From assembly GCA_964059195.1 (NCBI GenBank), contig CAXKWD010000009.1:149229890-149293889 (forward strand): a stretch of 64,000 bases of DNA. The letters are read 5' to 3'. Under the pieces are notes generated by a model, which worked only from the letters and a program-made list of their open reading frames with translations, did no database searches and was not told the DNA's origin. Shown one piece after another: positions 25,901-38,566 of the stretch. Source of the DNA: Ectobius pallidus. Its lineage: Eukaryota; Arthropoda; Insecta; Blattodea; Ectobiidae. How positions within the stretch are numbered: the stretch's first letter is position 1; every line of letters starts with the position of its first letter. A program made the position numbers and the translations under genes.

Positions 25901-28900
25901 ATGTTTTAGTAAAGGTTGTACGTTGCTCTCGGGAATTAGAAAAATTCTCTACGAAAGAAGAGCCGTAAATTGAGATCAGTTACAGAACTGGATTAAATAG
26001 CACAACCAGTGAGTACTTTTTAAAACTACTGTACTTTATGTTGCTGTGTAACGTAATTTATTAGTGAACCAATGTTCCCCTCCTCAGGGTCGATTTTTGT
26101 CACTTCTTCGGTCGCATTTCGATATACCGCGGGGGTAAAGCATGTCCCCCATCAACCGCGTTATATCGAGCTTCTGCTGTATATGGCTATTTTAAACTGT
26201 TGCTCATTGCATATCGACTCAGTTTCAGCAGTTAATTAATTTATTGAATATTTGTTTTGCCATGAAAATTGAAATTTCAGTTTATGGCTCATTTTCTTAT
26301 CATTCTCATAGGTGTCTTCCGTGACTTAAATTTTTTTTAAACTTCTAAAGTTTCATTGTATTTGTGTACAATAAGTTGCTAGTATTGAATGAACCTGGTA
26401 GAGGTTGCATGAGACTCAAGTAACATCTGAGAGAGTTGATGTAGCAGCAGATGTTTTGTTTTTATTATGAGGCACATTCAGAAGGTGAGTTTTCCTGTGA
26501 CTTTTTACAGAAATAAATCACTATTTCATGAAAATACTTACTACAACAGATACAGCAAGTGTTCAGCTATTTTTCAACATATTCATCACCGGAATTGAGA
26601 CATTTGCTATACTGTTTGACCAACTTTTTAAGGCTTGTTTCGTAGAAGTCTGCCGCCTGAGATTTGAACCACAGTGTGACAACCATTTCCTCTTCTCTGT
26701 CATTCCTTGTAATTTCTTGAGGTGTAGGAAAAGATGAAAATCGCTGGGAACGAGAGTAGAGTGGATTTTTAAACACCTCCCAGCAAGTCTCCTGCAGAAG
26801 AGTTTAAACATCCACCCTAAAGCCCGGACCTCGCTCCCAGTGATATCCATCTTTTCCTACACTTCAAGAAATGACAGATGTAGATGTAGATATCTCGTCC
26901 TGTAGATCCTGTGTTGAGCGGGGCTCAAGGATATAGAACACGTCAGATCGAAAAATACATGCATGTTATATCAATAATATACAGAAACTGCAAGCTGCCA
27001 AATTTATCCAAGCTGGAAATATTCCTCCAAATTGTAGAAGGTGTGAGTTATTAAAAATTCCTTGACAGATGTTTTGAAAGGTTTGCTTTTTCTTTGAATA
27101 CATAATAATTTAATGTTGCTCAGAAGCTTGTTATAGATCTGTATTGCAGAATAATAAGCACCCTTCTGAAATAGTTTTAACGAGTTATTTGGTCTGTGTA
27201 GATCATTCATGTTTCTGGTAGTACGTCCATGTAGGCTACACTAAAATTAGTTTGAAATTTATCAATATTATTCACTACATAACACATAACAGAGTATATA
27301 TACTCCCCTGTAAGAGTGAGGACTTTTAATTTTTCAAATAGCGGTTTACAAGATTCCCAATAGCGGTTTACAAGAGGAAATGGTTGTCACACTGTGGTTC
27401 AAATCACTAGCGGTAGACTTCTAGGACACAGGTATTAAAAAATTGGTCCCACAGTATAACAAACATTGTCAATTCCGGTGATGAGTTTGTTAAAAATTGC
27501 AAACACTTGCTGTATATGTTGCAATAAATATTTCCATGAAAATGTGTTTTGTTTCTGTAAACGATCCCAGGAAAACTTACTTTATTTATGGTTATTTGTG
27601 GCAAATAAAGGTATAAATGTGCGGGTCCCTGAGATGTGCTGTGGCAAAGAAATCACATGACCATCAACCAATATGCATGGAGTCGCTCTAAATTAAAATA
27701 AGTTTAGTTCCACAAAATACTAAACATGTTTTATTTAAACAATCATGTTAATGTGAAATTGCATCAGTTTCTCCTGAAAGAGACAGCCGACTGACACTAG
27801 TAATGATCATAGCTGTGCACCACATTGTTGCTACTCGTAATTTTTCTCTGCCTCTCAAACGACTCGCCTCTCAGAGTCTATGCTGATGGCTATAAAGTTC
27901 TTGCAGTGTTTCAATTCATGGAAGTTGTCTTTTATTAGACATCTTGTCAGGTCAAATGGATCTCATAAAACCCCCAACACTTTTCTTTCTTTCTTTCTTT
28001 TTTCCTTCCTTCACTATTCTTTTGCTTCTATTTTCTTTACATCATCTTTCTCTGATTATGACTTTTATGTATGTATTTTTCTTGCATATATTTTTATTCT
28101 ATAGCATTCTGTCATTTTCTTTTAGTTATTTTTTGTTAGATACATAAGCATTCATGAACGACAGATTATTGTCTCTGTTGGACACTACATGAGAATATTA
28201 TAGGAGAAAAATTCCTCCGGCACTGGGACTTGAACCCAGGACCTTTGGCTATTCGCGCCAAGGTTCCATCTGGCGCTGTGAATTGAGCTACGACTTAGCT
28301 CAGTTGGCAGAGCATTGGCGCGAATAGCCAAAGGTCCTGGGTTCAAGTCCCAGTGCCGGAGGAATTTTTCTCCTATAATATTCTTATTTTTTGTTGTTGT
28401 GAGATTCCTTTTTCCTTTCTTTCCAATCTGAATCTTGCTTTCTGTATTCTTTTGTCAAGAGTTTTCACTTCTATTCATTTTTGTTGTTATTGTTTTGTGT
28501 GAGTTCTTGTCATGGAAGTATGTGTGTAGAACATGTATGTGGAAGATATCACAGAATACATAGGTAAGAGTGTTTCTTTTCAGTCTGTCTCTCCTTGCAC
28601 TAACCATCTAACACCTGGATTTAATCAATCTCTCTACATTGGAATGAAAATTCTTTCACCCTGGCCGTGTTTAGGCTAAGATGGAAAGGTGAAGTCAGAC
28701 TGAAAAATTCAGTGCCATAGCCGGGATTTGAACTACTAGTGGTTTCTTATGAAGCCCGGAATTAGGCACTTAACGACTTTGTAAGTCGCCACTGGGTTGA
28801 TATCTCATATTGAGAACGCCAGATGGTACATTGTGATATGTGAATCAGTTGGAGAATTTAATGTTGTACCAGCATGCTGCCATGGTAGCTCAATTGGTTA

Positions 28901-31900
28901 GAGCATCAGCACGGAGAGCCGAAGATCCTTGTTCATATCCTGGCTATGGCATTAAATTTTTCAGTCTGACTTCACCTTTTCAATCTCTCTGCATCTTCAT
29001 TCCACCTTTACTTTCTTCTTTTTAACCAGTCACCAAACCTTATCTTAAATCACAGTTCCTTTACCTTGTTCGTTAATGTCTTTCCTGTGATTTTTCTTAA
29101 TCACATGCATCATCTAAATTCTAAATCTAACCTTTCCCGCTCTTCTTATGTATATTTACAACAGCAATGTAATTATTATTTTTCTAAACGCAAAAATGTA
29201 TTTAGTTTTTCCAAAGCGTAAAAAGTTCTTTCAGCAGTAGTTGTTGAAACTGCATTGACAGATTACGTACAAATTTATGAACTGAGGAAAAATTTATGAA
29301 ACATTTGTGAGGGAATTGCAATAATTGGATGTTGTAATATGTATATCAACAATTGCCTGATTTTTACTGTACTCTGATTCAACAACGAAACAAGGTGATA
29401 ATAATGCACGGCAAATAATTGAGTCCATACATGGGACTTGAAAACATGAATTAGGTCTGTAGAGGTGACTAAAATACAAATCCTGCAGATTTACATGCAT
29501 ATACAGAGTGTTAATGAATAACACCGAAATATTTTACATAGAGGGGACATAGTCAAGCAACTTTTGTTAAGAGATTTTTGCTCTATGACGTACAATGTGT
29601 ACAATTCGGTCCTCATAACTCAATATTCTAGCGAAATAGGGTTAACATTTTCAATAAACTGACTTCATGCCTTCTTAGTGATTGACAAAAACCTGACTCT
29701 TAATCATTCGTCAACGGCTATATCATAATTTAGTGCTTCCATAATGTACAAAATGTACAGACTAATCACATGACTGGTCGCCACTGCATTAGTCTTTTTT
29801 ATTTTTTATTTATTCATAACTACTGACTACAGTGTTAACAACGAAGTTCCTTTGCTTTGCAATTTTTTCTAATGTTAGAAGTCAGTGGCGGCCATGCCCT
29901 GGGAGATTTTATGCTGTAACAGGAAAAATTGAATACAAAGAGCAAAAGTCTACTAATAAAAGTTGGTTGTCTGTGTCCCCTCTATACACAGGTAAAATAT
30001 TTCGGTGTTTTTCATTAACACCCAGTGTAATATCACACTGTTGACTTAGTTTTTATAAATATTGCCAAATGTGAGACACAGGATTCCACGATGAAGATGT
30101 CACGTAAGTTATTAAATACATTCCATTACCGTCACTGCCATCACCTGCAGCACCATCACAATCACAATTTACTGTAAAGCATGCTTCCACTGTTAGTGAT
30201 GTGTACTTTTATTTTATACAGAGCATTTTATCTTATTAGCTCTGAGCCTCAAAAATTTCACTGCCCGACACTTGAAGGAGTGTCACTGGGATAAGTCAGT
30301 ACCCGGTCTTGCAAAATAACAGAGGGCTTAGGAAAATATTTGGGGCTAAGAGAGATGAAAATGGGGACTGGAGAAAACTGCATAATGACGAGCTTCATAA
30401 CCTGTACTCGTCACCGGATATAGAAGGGTAATTAAATCACGGAGGATGAAATGGGGGAGGAAAGACACATCTCAAAAATATTGACTAGGAGACCCGAAGC
30501 GAAAAGACCACCTGGAAGACTTAGACGTAGGTGGGAGGACAATATTAGGATAGATTTAGGGGAAGTAGGATTTGCGAGGGATGGTTGGATGGAGTTAGCA
30601 CAGAATAGGGTTAAATGGCGGGCTCATGTAAGCGTGGCAATGAACCTTCGGGTTCCATAAAATAGATAATATTCCTTTAGCTTGCTTAGGAATTGTCTAT
30701 TGCCATTGAGTAAGTAACGCTGTGAGATTGAACAAACGATTCCTTTCCACTACCGACTTACCCAGTGTCACTGCGTATAACTGCTGTGCAGTGAAGCTCT
30801 TGAGGCATGGGGCTAACAAAGTGTATTTGTATCTGGTTGCTTAAAAGTTAGGTTTAAAACTAATTTTCTTTTTATTATTATTTTATAAGTTGTTTTCAGC
30901 AGACTCCCTGGTGTTTTTAAAATTGAGTTGTACAATGTTTAAAATTGTTGATTGGATTAGTAATTAGTTTTCACTGTATGTAACAGAAATTTTATAACGA
31001 TTTCAAATGTATTAGTTTGCAGCGTTGCTTTAGATTTGCCGAATTGAGTGTAAATCCCGCAGTACAAAATTTGCAACAGGATTCATAATGGCAGAATGGG
31101 ATAAAATCGTTTCTTATAGCAATAATTTCAAGTCATCACAGAAGTTGAAACAATTTATTGTGTTTAGTTCGGTGACCAATATTAAATTATTCCATCATTC
31201 TGTCATTCAATCAGCTGACTGGATACAGATTTTTTTAACTCTCGTGTGCTACTGCGCTTCATACGATTGATTTAAAAATGCACGGAACCAAATAATAATA
31301 ATAATAAATAATAACGTTAATGATGTTTGCAATAGGATAATAACTTCATTGTAAAGTCGTAAACTCAAGAAACAATTCCACCCAGCTTATTTTTGCACGA
31401 CGTAACTAATTAGTGGTACTTACGAATATTGTTGCCGTGGATCGTAACTTGACATTCCCGCACGCAATCTGGTTGCTATGAAAACAAAAGAAATCTCTGT
31501 GCGGTAAAAATTACAAAAAGCACAAGTGCCGTAAGTAAAATAATCAGAATACAAGCCTTTATGGAAACTGGAACCAAGGCCCCCCAAGTTTGTTTTGACT
31601 TTAACAGGACAAATATTCGGTCCCCATAACAACCAACACACGCGAATCACTTTCTGAAATAAACATCAATAATGTATATACACAATATTTTCAGCTAATA
31701 TCTCAGTTAATATAATTACATTGATAAAAATAATCATTGTGCAAAAAATAGCATGCAATACCCGTGCCGTAAGCGCATTATGAATCTCGGAAATTGAAAA
31801 AACTCTTTCCTCGATCCATATGCACCGCTTATGGCAATTGTATCGCAATATACTATATTAGCATGTATTTTAACATTTTTAGCACCTCCCAGATTAAAAT

Positions 31901-34900
31901 CTTGGCTGTGCCGTTGGGCCTTCCAAATAGTTTTTATTGGGAGGCCTTAGTACATAATTCTTGTGTAAATTCCAGGTACCCAAATACTGGATATTCTTTT
32001 ACATTGTATTTAAAGAGAAGTCATAGTACATATAAATCTACTTAAATATGCAGTCTATCAGATAAATAAATGTTAACTTGAGGTAGCACAGCTTTACAAG
32101 TAGAGACCTCTATTTTTGCACACAAATTCCTGAGCGTAAGCATAGTGACATAGTGACAAGCATCACCAATCCAAGTTTAGCACAAACTAAATGTGCACAC
32201 GCTATATCCTAATGGTCTAAACCTGAAGCATGCCTCGCTTTTATTTAAGTTTTTTACCTTTAATTTTTTTTTACAGTATATATGCACTTAATTCTCTCAT
32301 TGTTTGTGTAATGCTGATAATTTCCTTCCCCCCCCCCCCTCACCAGCCTTATACAGGGTGATTTAAAATGTCCATTGTTTTGAGAGATGGAAGTGTCAGA
32401 AAAGACTTCTAATAAACATGGGTTTTGAATCAATATCTACTCTTATACAATTCAACGGCCCTAAATAGCATGTTCACTCGCTCACCCACTTCGTGAAACA
32501 TCGGGTATACCCGGCGATGTTCGTCTCTGGCAGTGTAAACTTTCACGAAGAGTACAAAATTAGGAAAACCATTTCTTTATTATATAAAGCCTAAGTGAAA
32601 TGAACAGAGTGAACAGATATTCTAATTTTATTTTTACTTACAATTTCATAGCTCTGAACCACAAACATTTTTAATAAACTACCAGTGTAAATTTCTTAAA
32701 AATCCTGGAGTCAATTAATAATGGCGAGAAGTATCGCGGACAATAAGAATCCAAACAAAATAACTCCTTCCCTTGAAAATTACACTGAATTTATCAAATA
32801 AAATTCACATCATATTCATCTGTCAACAAACAGTTGAGAAACAATACGTATTATGTGTTCACAGTTAGCTTTGGAACTGCATAATCGGCGCTTTCTAATC
32901 GTGGAATATACTCTGAAGCCGGAATTTTAGCTGTTTCATTAATTATTAATGGTTTAGTTTATGAATGATTCGCGTGCAAGTGTTAATAAATATAATGCTT
33001 TAATAATTATTATATTCTTAATTTTTTATTTTTAAATTAATTATCGTGGGCACCTACTAGTTTTGTATAAAGCAAGGGAGTAAGGAAAGCATTATGGAAG
33101 ATATTAATTTTATGACCCATGTTTATGAGACAAGCAACTACCTCTCAAAATACTGATTTCTTATCACACTGTATAATACACACTAATGATAATTTAACAC
33201 CTGGGATACCTTGTCCAATTCTCCTGCAAAATAATTTTATTTTATTGTTAAAATCTGCAAGTGATATCCAGTGTGTGTATAGTAAGAAAAAAATCTGATA
33301 TTTATATATATATATATATATATATGTATATAAAACTTGCTCTACCCAAATAACCTTTAACATTATTCACATATCCTTGTACAGAATCGCAAGACACAAT
33401 TTTACGCTAATTATGCTATAAATACCTTATAGCCCCTTCTTTGAATGTTGCAACTAAAACTGCAGGCTATGGACAAACAAACAAAAAAAAAAAAAAAAAA
33501 GACACAAATACACATATACAATGGATCTTTAAAACATTAAAAGTACGACGTTTCAACCCTTCCTGTGGGTCTTCCTCAGGTACAATAAAAACACTAAAAT
33601 ATAGCTGAAGGCTCTCATGTATAAATATCTATCAGTCACTGCCACTTGGGTTGTTCAGAGGTTCTTCACCAAAAAGAAAGAACAGAAAGGACAGAAAGAA
33701 CAATAGAAAACATTTTTTCTGACTATAAACGAATAGGAAAACAGAAGAACAAGATGATGATGCCTGGGGTGTATCCTATATTGTGTAACGATTGCGGGAA
33801 GACATATGTGGGGGAAACGGGAAGATCTTTTCAAGTTAGAAAAATTGAACATGAAAGAGACGTACGAACCAAGAAACCATCTACGGGTTTGAGCCAACAC
33901 TTGATAGAAACGGGCCATAGTATGGGTGAAATGAACATAATCAAAATAGAACGGGATAAGGTAAGGAGGAAAATTCATGAAGCTCATAAAATTATAGAAC
34001 TAAAAGAAAATAGTCTTAATAGATATGAAGGGGATTTGGGGGATGAATGGTTACTGTTAATTAGGAATGTTATAAACTATAATACATCTATAAAATTTCC
34101 CCCCACCACGGCATTGGCAGAACTGGTCAGTGACTTCAATATCCCGGAGACATGGATAGTAAAGTATGGACGAATGTTGGATTTTGGTGAAGAACCTCTG
34201 AATAACCCAAGTGGCAGTGACTGATAGATATTTATACATGAGAGCCTTGAGCTATATTTTAGTGTTTTTATTGTACCTGAGGAAGACCCACAGGAAGGGT
34301 TGAAACGTCGTACTTTTAATGTTTTAAAGATCCATTGTATATGTGTATTTGTGTATTTTTTAATGATTCAAGTTAACTATAAGACAATGGAAAAAGGACT
34401 ATATGTGAATACAAAAAAAAAAAGGAAGAAAAAACAAGTAACTGCAAATGTTTATTGAACTTTACGCCGTTAAGAATAATTTCCAAATTTTATCGAATAT
34501 TCACCTCAGATATTTCTTTACTGTAAGCAGGGCCAACAATATGGCTTTCTCACTTCACCTGTTAATGAAAAAAAAAATGTGTAAAAATTGTAAACAAATC
34601 TTTCATTTTACATAATATTTATTGAAGCCAATAAACTAGGTTTCAACATTCACAGCTTTTGTTTTCTTATGACAATATAAAACATAACAAGTTCATGAGT
34701 TACGAAACATGAAAATCTGTGGAGAATTCAGATTTAATTCAACATGATACACAGGTGTGCATTTGATGATCACAACGAGCGTTGTTCTGTTCATTGGTGA
34801 CTTACTTACACAGACTTGCAGATTTTAACAGTCCTGCTTCGTTTGCTTGTTTGCCTTGCTTGTTTTGCAAAACACAATAACTGATTTTGCTTGTTTTAAT

Positions 34901-37900
34901 TTGTTTTTCTTGCCTTAACCTTCCTTCCCTAGAACCTGAACCTACCTTCAGTATCGTCCGTTAGTCTCCTCCCTCCACCCGACCCTAGCGAGTCTGATTT
35001 ATCAGTGATCTCTGCTGCTCGGAACCGAACCATATCAGCACCTTCGGAGGAGGAATTTAACTACAAGGAGAATGGAATTAAACGACGATCCAGGTCTGTG
35101 GATGAAGCCGACCACGGGAAATCGTATGACAATCCTATGTACGAGTTCTCAGACGAGGATGAAGATCCTAGCTATATTCCTCTTGAAACTCAAGAAGAGA
35201 AATCACCTCCCACTGTTCGTAAGACGCGCAGTAGGGCAGTAAAGAAATCCAGAAGCGACACTCGACAGCTGATCTCATGAACTTTCAGCTTATCTCATGA
35301 ACTTTCAGCTTTCATGACATTCGTGGAAGCGCCTAGCTCAATTTGGCAAGACTGAGAGACAAAGTTTGATTGTAGAATGATAGGTAAAGTTTTAAGAACT
35401 GGCTGTGTAGGTTTTTTCTTTATCGATTTCATTTCTGAGCCCATGAGCTTAATTTTTGAGCATAGTAGTTAGATTTTAAAATGAATTTTTTTAGTCATAC
35501 AACGATTGTTTGAGTTCTAGTTGACATGTGCGTGCTACAATGAAATTCTTGTGTTATTCTAGCAATTAATTTTTTTTAATATTTTCTTGTAGATTTAGGA
35601 GCTATGGATTATGGAACCTATAGCAGTTACTAAAGATTTTTGTGTGTACTATTTTTTTCATTTTGCGTAGCAAAACAAGTGTGCCTTGAAATATTTTTAG
35701 GATTAGAGAATATCATGACCTGTGAAATTATTTGTGTGATTTTAGTTTTGTATATTTGTGTGCCGTTTTAAGTTGTAAATAAAGTTTGAGTTGATTTTAA
35801 TACAATGATGGCAGTGTGCACCATTCTCTATTGAATTTTTTGGCTGAACTACAGGACAAGTGCCACTGTGCCCGAACACCCCCTCCCACTCATCTATAAC
35901 TAGGGGGCGGATTTCTATGACATGTCATATTTTTCCCCTTTGCATTATTTCAAGTTTCCGACTAATTTAAACTTCATTCCAAGCATCCTGGTGGAAATGG
36001 AACGGCTTGTATTGTGCATATAGCTGCATATTTAGGAAATTTTCAACTATTGTAGCATATTTAATATGAATATGCATATTTAGGTCATATTTTTGGCATA
36101 TTAAAGAAATTTTGAAGTTTCATATCGTATTTTGTAAATTTGGCATTATAATGATACGTTTTGAGAATTTACTGATATTTTAAATAATGAACATTATATT
36201 TTAATAAAATGAATTGTAATGAAACTTAAAATATACACAATGTGTAAGTGGTAAAGTCATATTTTAAATTTTATTGGTCATATTTTAATGTTTTTAGGTC
36301 ATAAATGCATGCATATATCCTATTTTTTAGGTAATAGAAATCCGCCCCCTATCTATAACTTATCCACAATTTAAAAGAATTAGTAGACGCTGAAAAAACT
36401 TACAACTTTTTGAACTTAATAAACAGTAAAGAAAATACCAGGATATTTTATAAAAAATTATTTCCTAAACAATAGAATGTATGAGGCTTGTCCATAAAGT
36501 AAGTTTCCCTGTGGCCATTTTCAGAAACAAAACACAATTTCGTGGACATATATATTTCAATAGATACAGAAAGTATCAACATATTCGCCACCGGCATTGA
36601 AACATTTGTCATACTGTGGAACCAACTTCTGAACACCTGTGTTCTAGAAGTCTGCCGCCAGTGATTTGAACCACTGTGTGACAACCAGCTACGCCTCTTT
36701 GTCATTCCCTATCATTTCTTGAAAGATGGAAATCACTGGGGGTGCGGTTCGAGCTGTAAGGTGGATGTTTAAACTACTCCTAGCAAGTCTCCTGCAGAAG
36801 TTGCGCTGGGAAGAGGAGATGTTTTGCCAGACAGTGGTTCAAATCCGTGGAAGGAGACTTGTACAACACATGTATTCAAAGGTTGATCCCACGGTATGAA
36901 AAATGTTTCAATACCGGTGGCAAATATGTTGAATAATAGCTGAATACTTGCTGTATCTATTGAAATATATATGTCCACAGAAATTGTGTTATGTTTCTGT
37001 AGACAGCCACAGGGAAACTTACTTTATGAACGGGCCTTGTATTAATTGTTACCTTTAATTGGAAGGTTCAATACACCTTTCTAATCATAACTTGGCAATT
37101 CTATATACAGAAATGAGGCACTAATATCTCCGACTGATAAGACTTGTGCAAAGTGGTGATACGTATCTGTTGCTATCTAATGGCTTTTCAATGAAACTTT
37201 TCCTGATAGACGATACAGGAAGGCAAAACCTCAATGTTCCACTGAAAATCCCAGCTTTGCTAATATTGGTGCTTGTCGTTTAACTAGAGCCAGTAATAAT
37301 TCACACTGCACGAACCTTACTAACAGGATGGCTAACTGTGCAGTTCTCAACCTTTGTTTTGTGAACCGACATTGTTTTATAGTCTTTATTAATAAACAAA
37401 TACAGTGGGTCTTACATACGAGTTGGCTGGTAGTTTTGGCAACGTCAGCTCTTACTCCCGAGCGATCGGGTGAAATATCTATGCAGCTGAAACTGCTAAC
37501 TCTGTAATGATTCACGTTCTCACAATTACAATGAAAATGAGCACTTCACAAGAGATGTTGGAAATGCTTTCCACACGACACTGGCATCTTTTTAGGAAAT
37601 TTTCTTTCACTGGCATTAGGTCAGCTTCTGAAACAGACTGAATTTCTCTTCAGAGGTAAGTTTTTCTAGAAAAAGTGTGAAATAATCTCCACAAGGGAGT
37701 GAATATCACCATTGCGGCCTGCGTGATTTCAAATTTTATTCCTTTCTAGTCTGTGTTCTGTATTCCTAGTTTCCTCGCTTGTTTTTTATATCAGTAAATT
37801 AAGGGGGGATGAAAGTAAAAATGTTCTTCTACAGGGTGGGCCAATAGTCACGCACCATCGGGATTATACTATTCTGTGATAATGTTTTCAATGTGAGAAC

Positions 37901-38520
37901 CGTTCAAATCAAAACACGTCTGTAAACGGTCGCCCATGTTCTGTAAAACATTGGACACAAAGTTTGGCATGACAGCACGGCACTCTGCTACAGTACGCTC
38001 TCAAAGATGGTTTTCATCCCTAATCTTCACCTCGTACACTTTTGCCTTCAGGTACCCCCATATCGCAAAATCCAATGGATTTAAATCAGGGGATTGAGAA
38101 GCACTCCACTCGTCCTCTATGACCAATCCACTGTAAGACAAATTGTATCCCTATGGTGCGTGACTTCTGGCCCACCCTGTAGAAGATCTTAAAGACAGTA
38201 TCACAACAAATAATATCTCTGTTTTGGATGTTCATGGTGCCAGTGTTGTGTGGAGAACATTTCCAACATCTCTTATGGTGAGGTATGTGCATATTTTCAT
38301 TGTAATTGTGAGAACCTGAACCATTACACCATGGTCTTAATTGTGTAGATATTTCACCAGATTGCTCGGTAGTAAGGGCTGTGGCTGCCGAAGCACAGAT
38401 CCCTGCGCAACCAGCCAACTTGTACTTGAGACACTGTAGCTTGAATAAAAATAAATTTTAATATGTTGGAATTGAATATATCAAAGGTTTCTGTATAATG
38501 TATTTTCTAAGCATTGAAAA

Positions 38521-38566
<46 letters not shown>

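Larger units (their letters stand above)
33501..34355 (+). mobile_element. Penelope-like element fragment with inverted terminal arms
   Basis: Arms 33501-33674 and 34182-34355 are 174-bp inverted copies with about one mismatch. Between them is a GIY-YIG endonuclease ORF. Penelope-like elements end with a GIY-YIG domain and have LTR-like terminal repeats that may be inverted and often carry hammerhead ribozymes. No RT is present, so this is a 5'-truncated or rearranged copy. Confidence 0.8.

Noticed and set aside
27880..28147. Small membrane protein genes
   Set aside because: The hydrophobic frames come from a T/C-rich low-complexity tract read in two frames.
28292..28360. Functional tRNA with anticodon GAA
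   Set aside because: The acceptor strands GACTTAG and TGCCGGA do not pair, and the 3' half is duplicated in inverted orientation.
31088..31270. Host exon beginning [13 protein letters not shown]
   Set aside because: No splice signals in matching phase, no recognised homology and no REEP similarity.
32355..32400. Tc1-like element starting ACAGGGTGATTTAAAATGTC
   Set aside because: No inverted partner was found downstream; the Helitron begins 80 bp later.
33646..33674. Native N-terminus of the GIY-YIG protein
   Set aside because: This part of the frame is the inverted copy of the 3' arm and has no ATG; it is unlikely to be original coding sequence.
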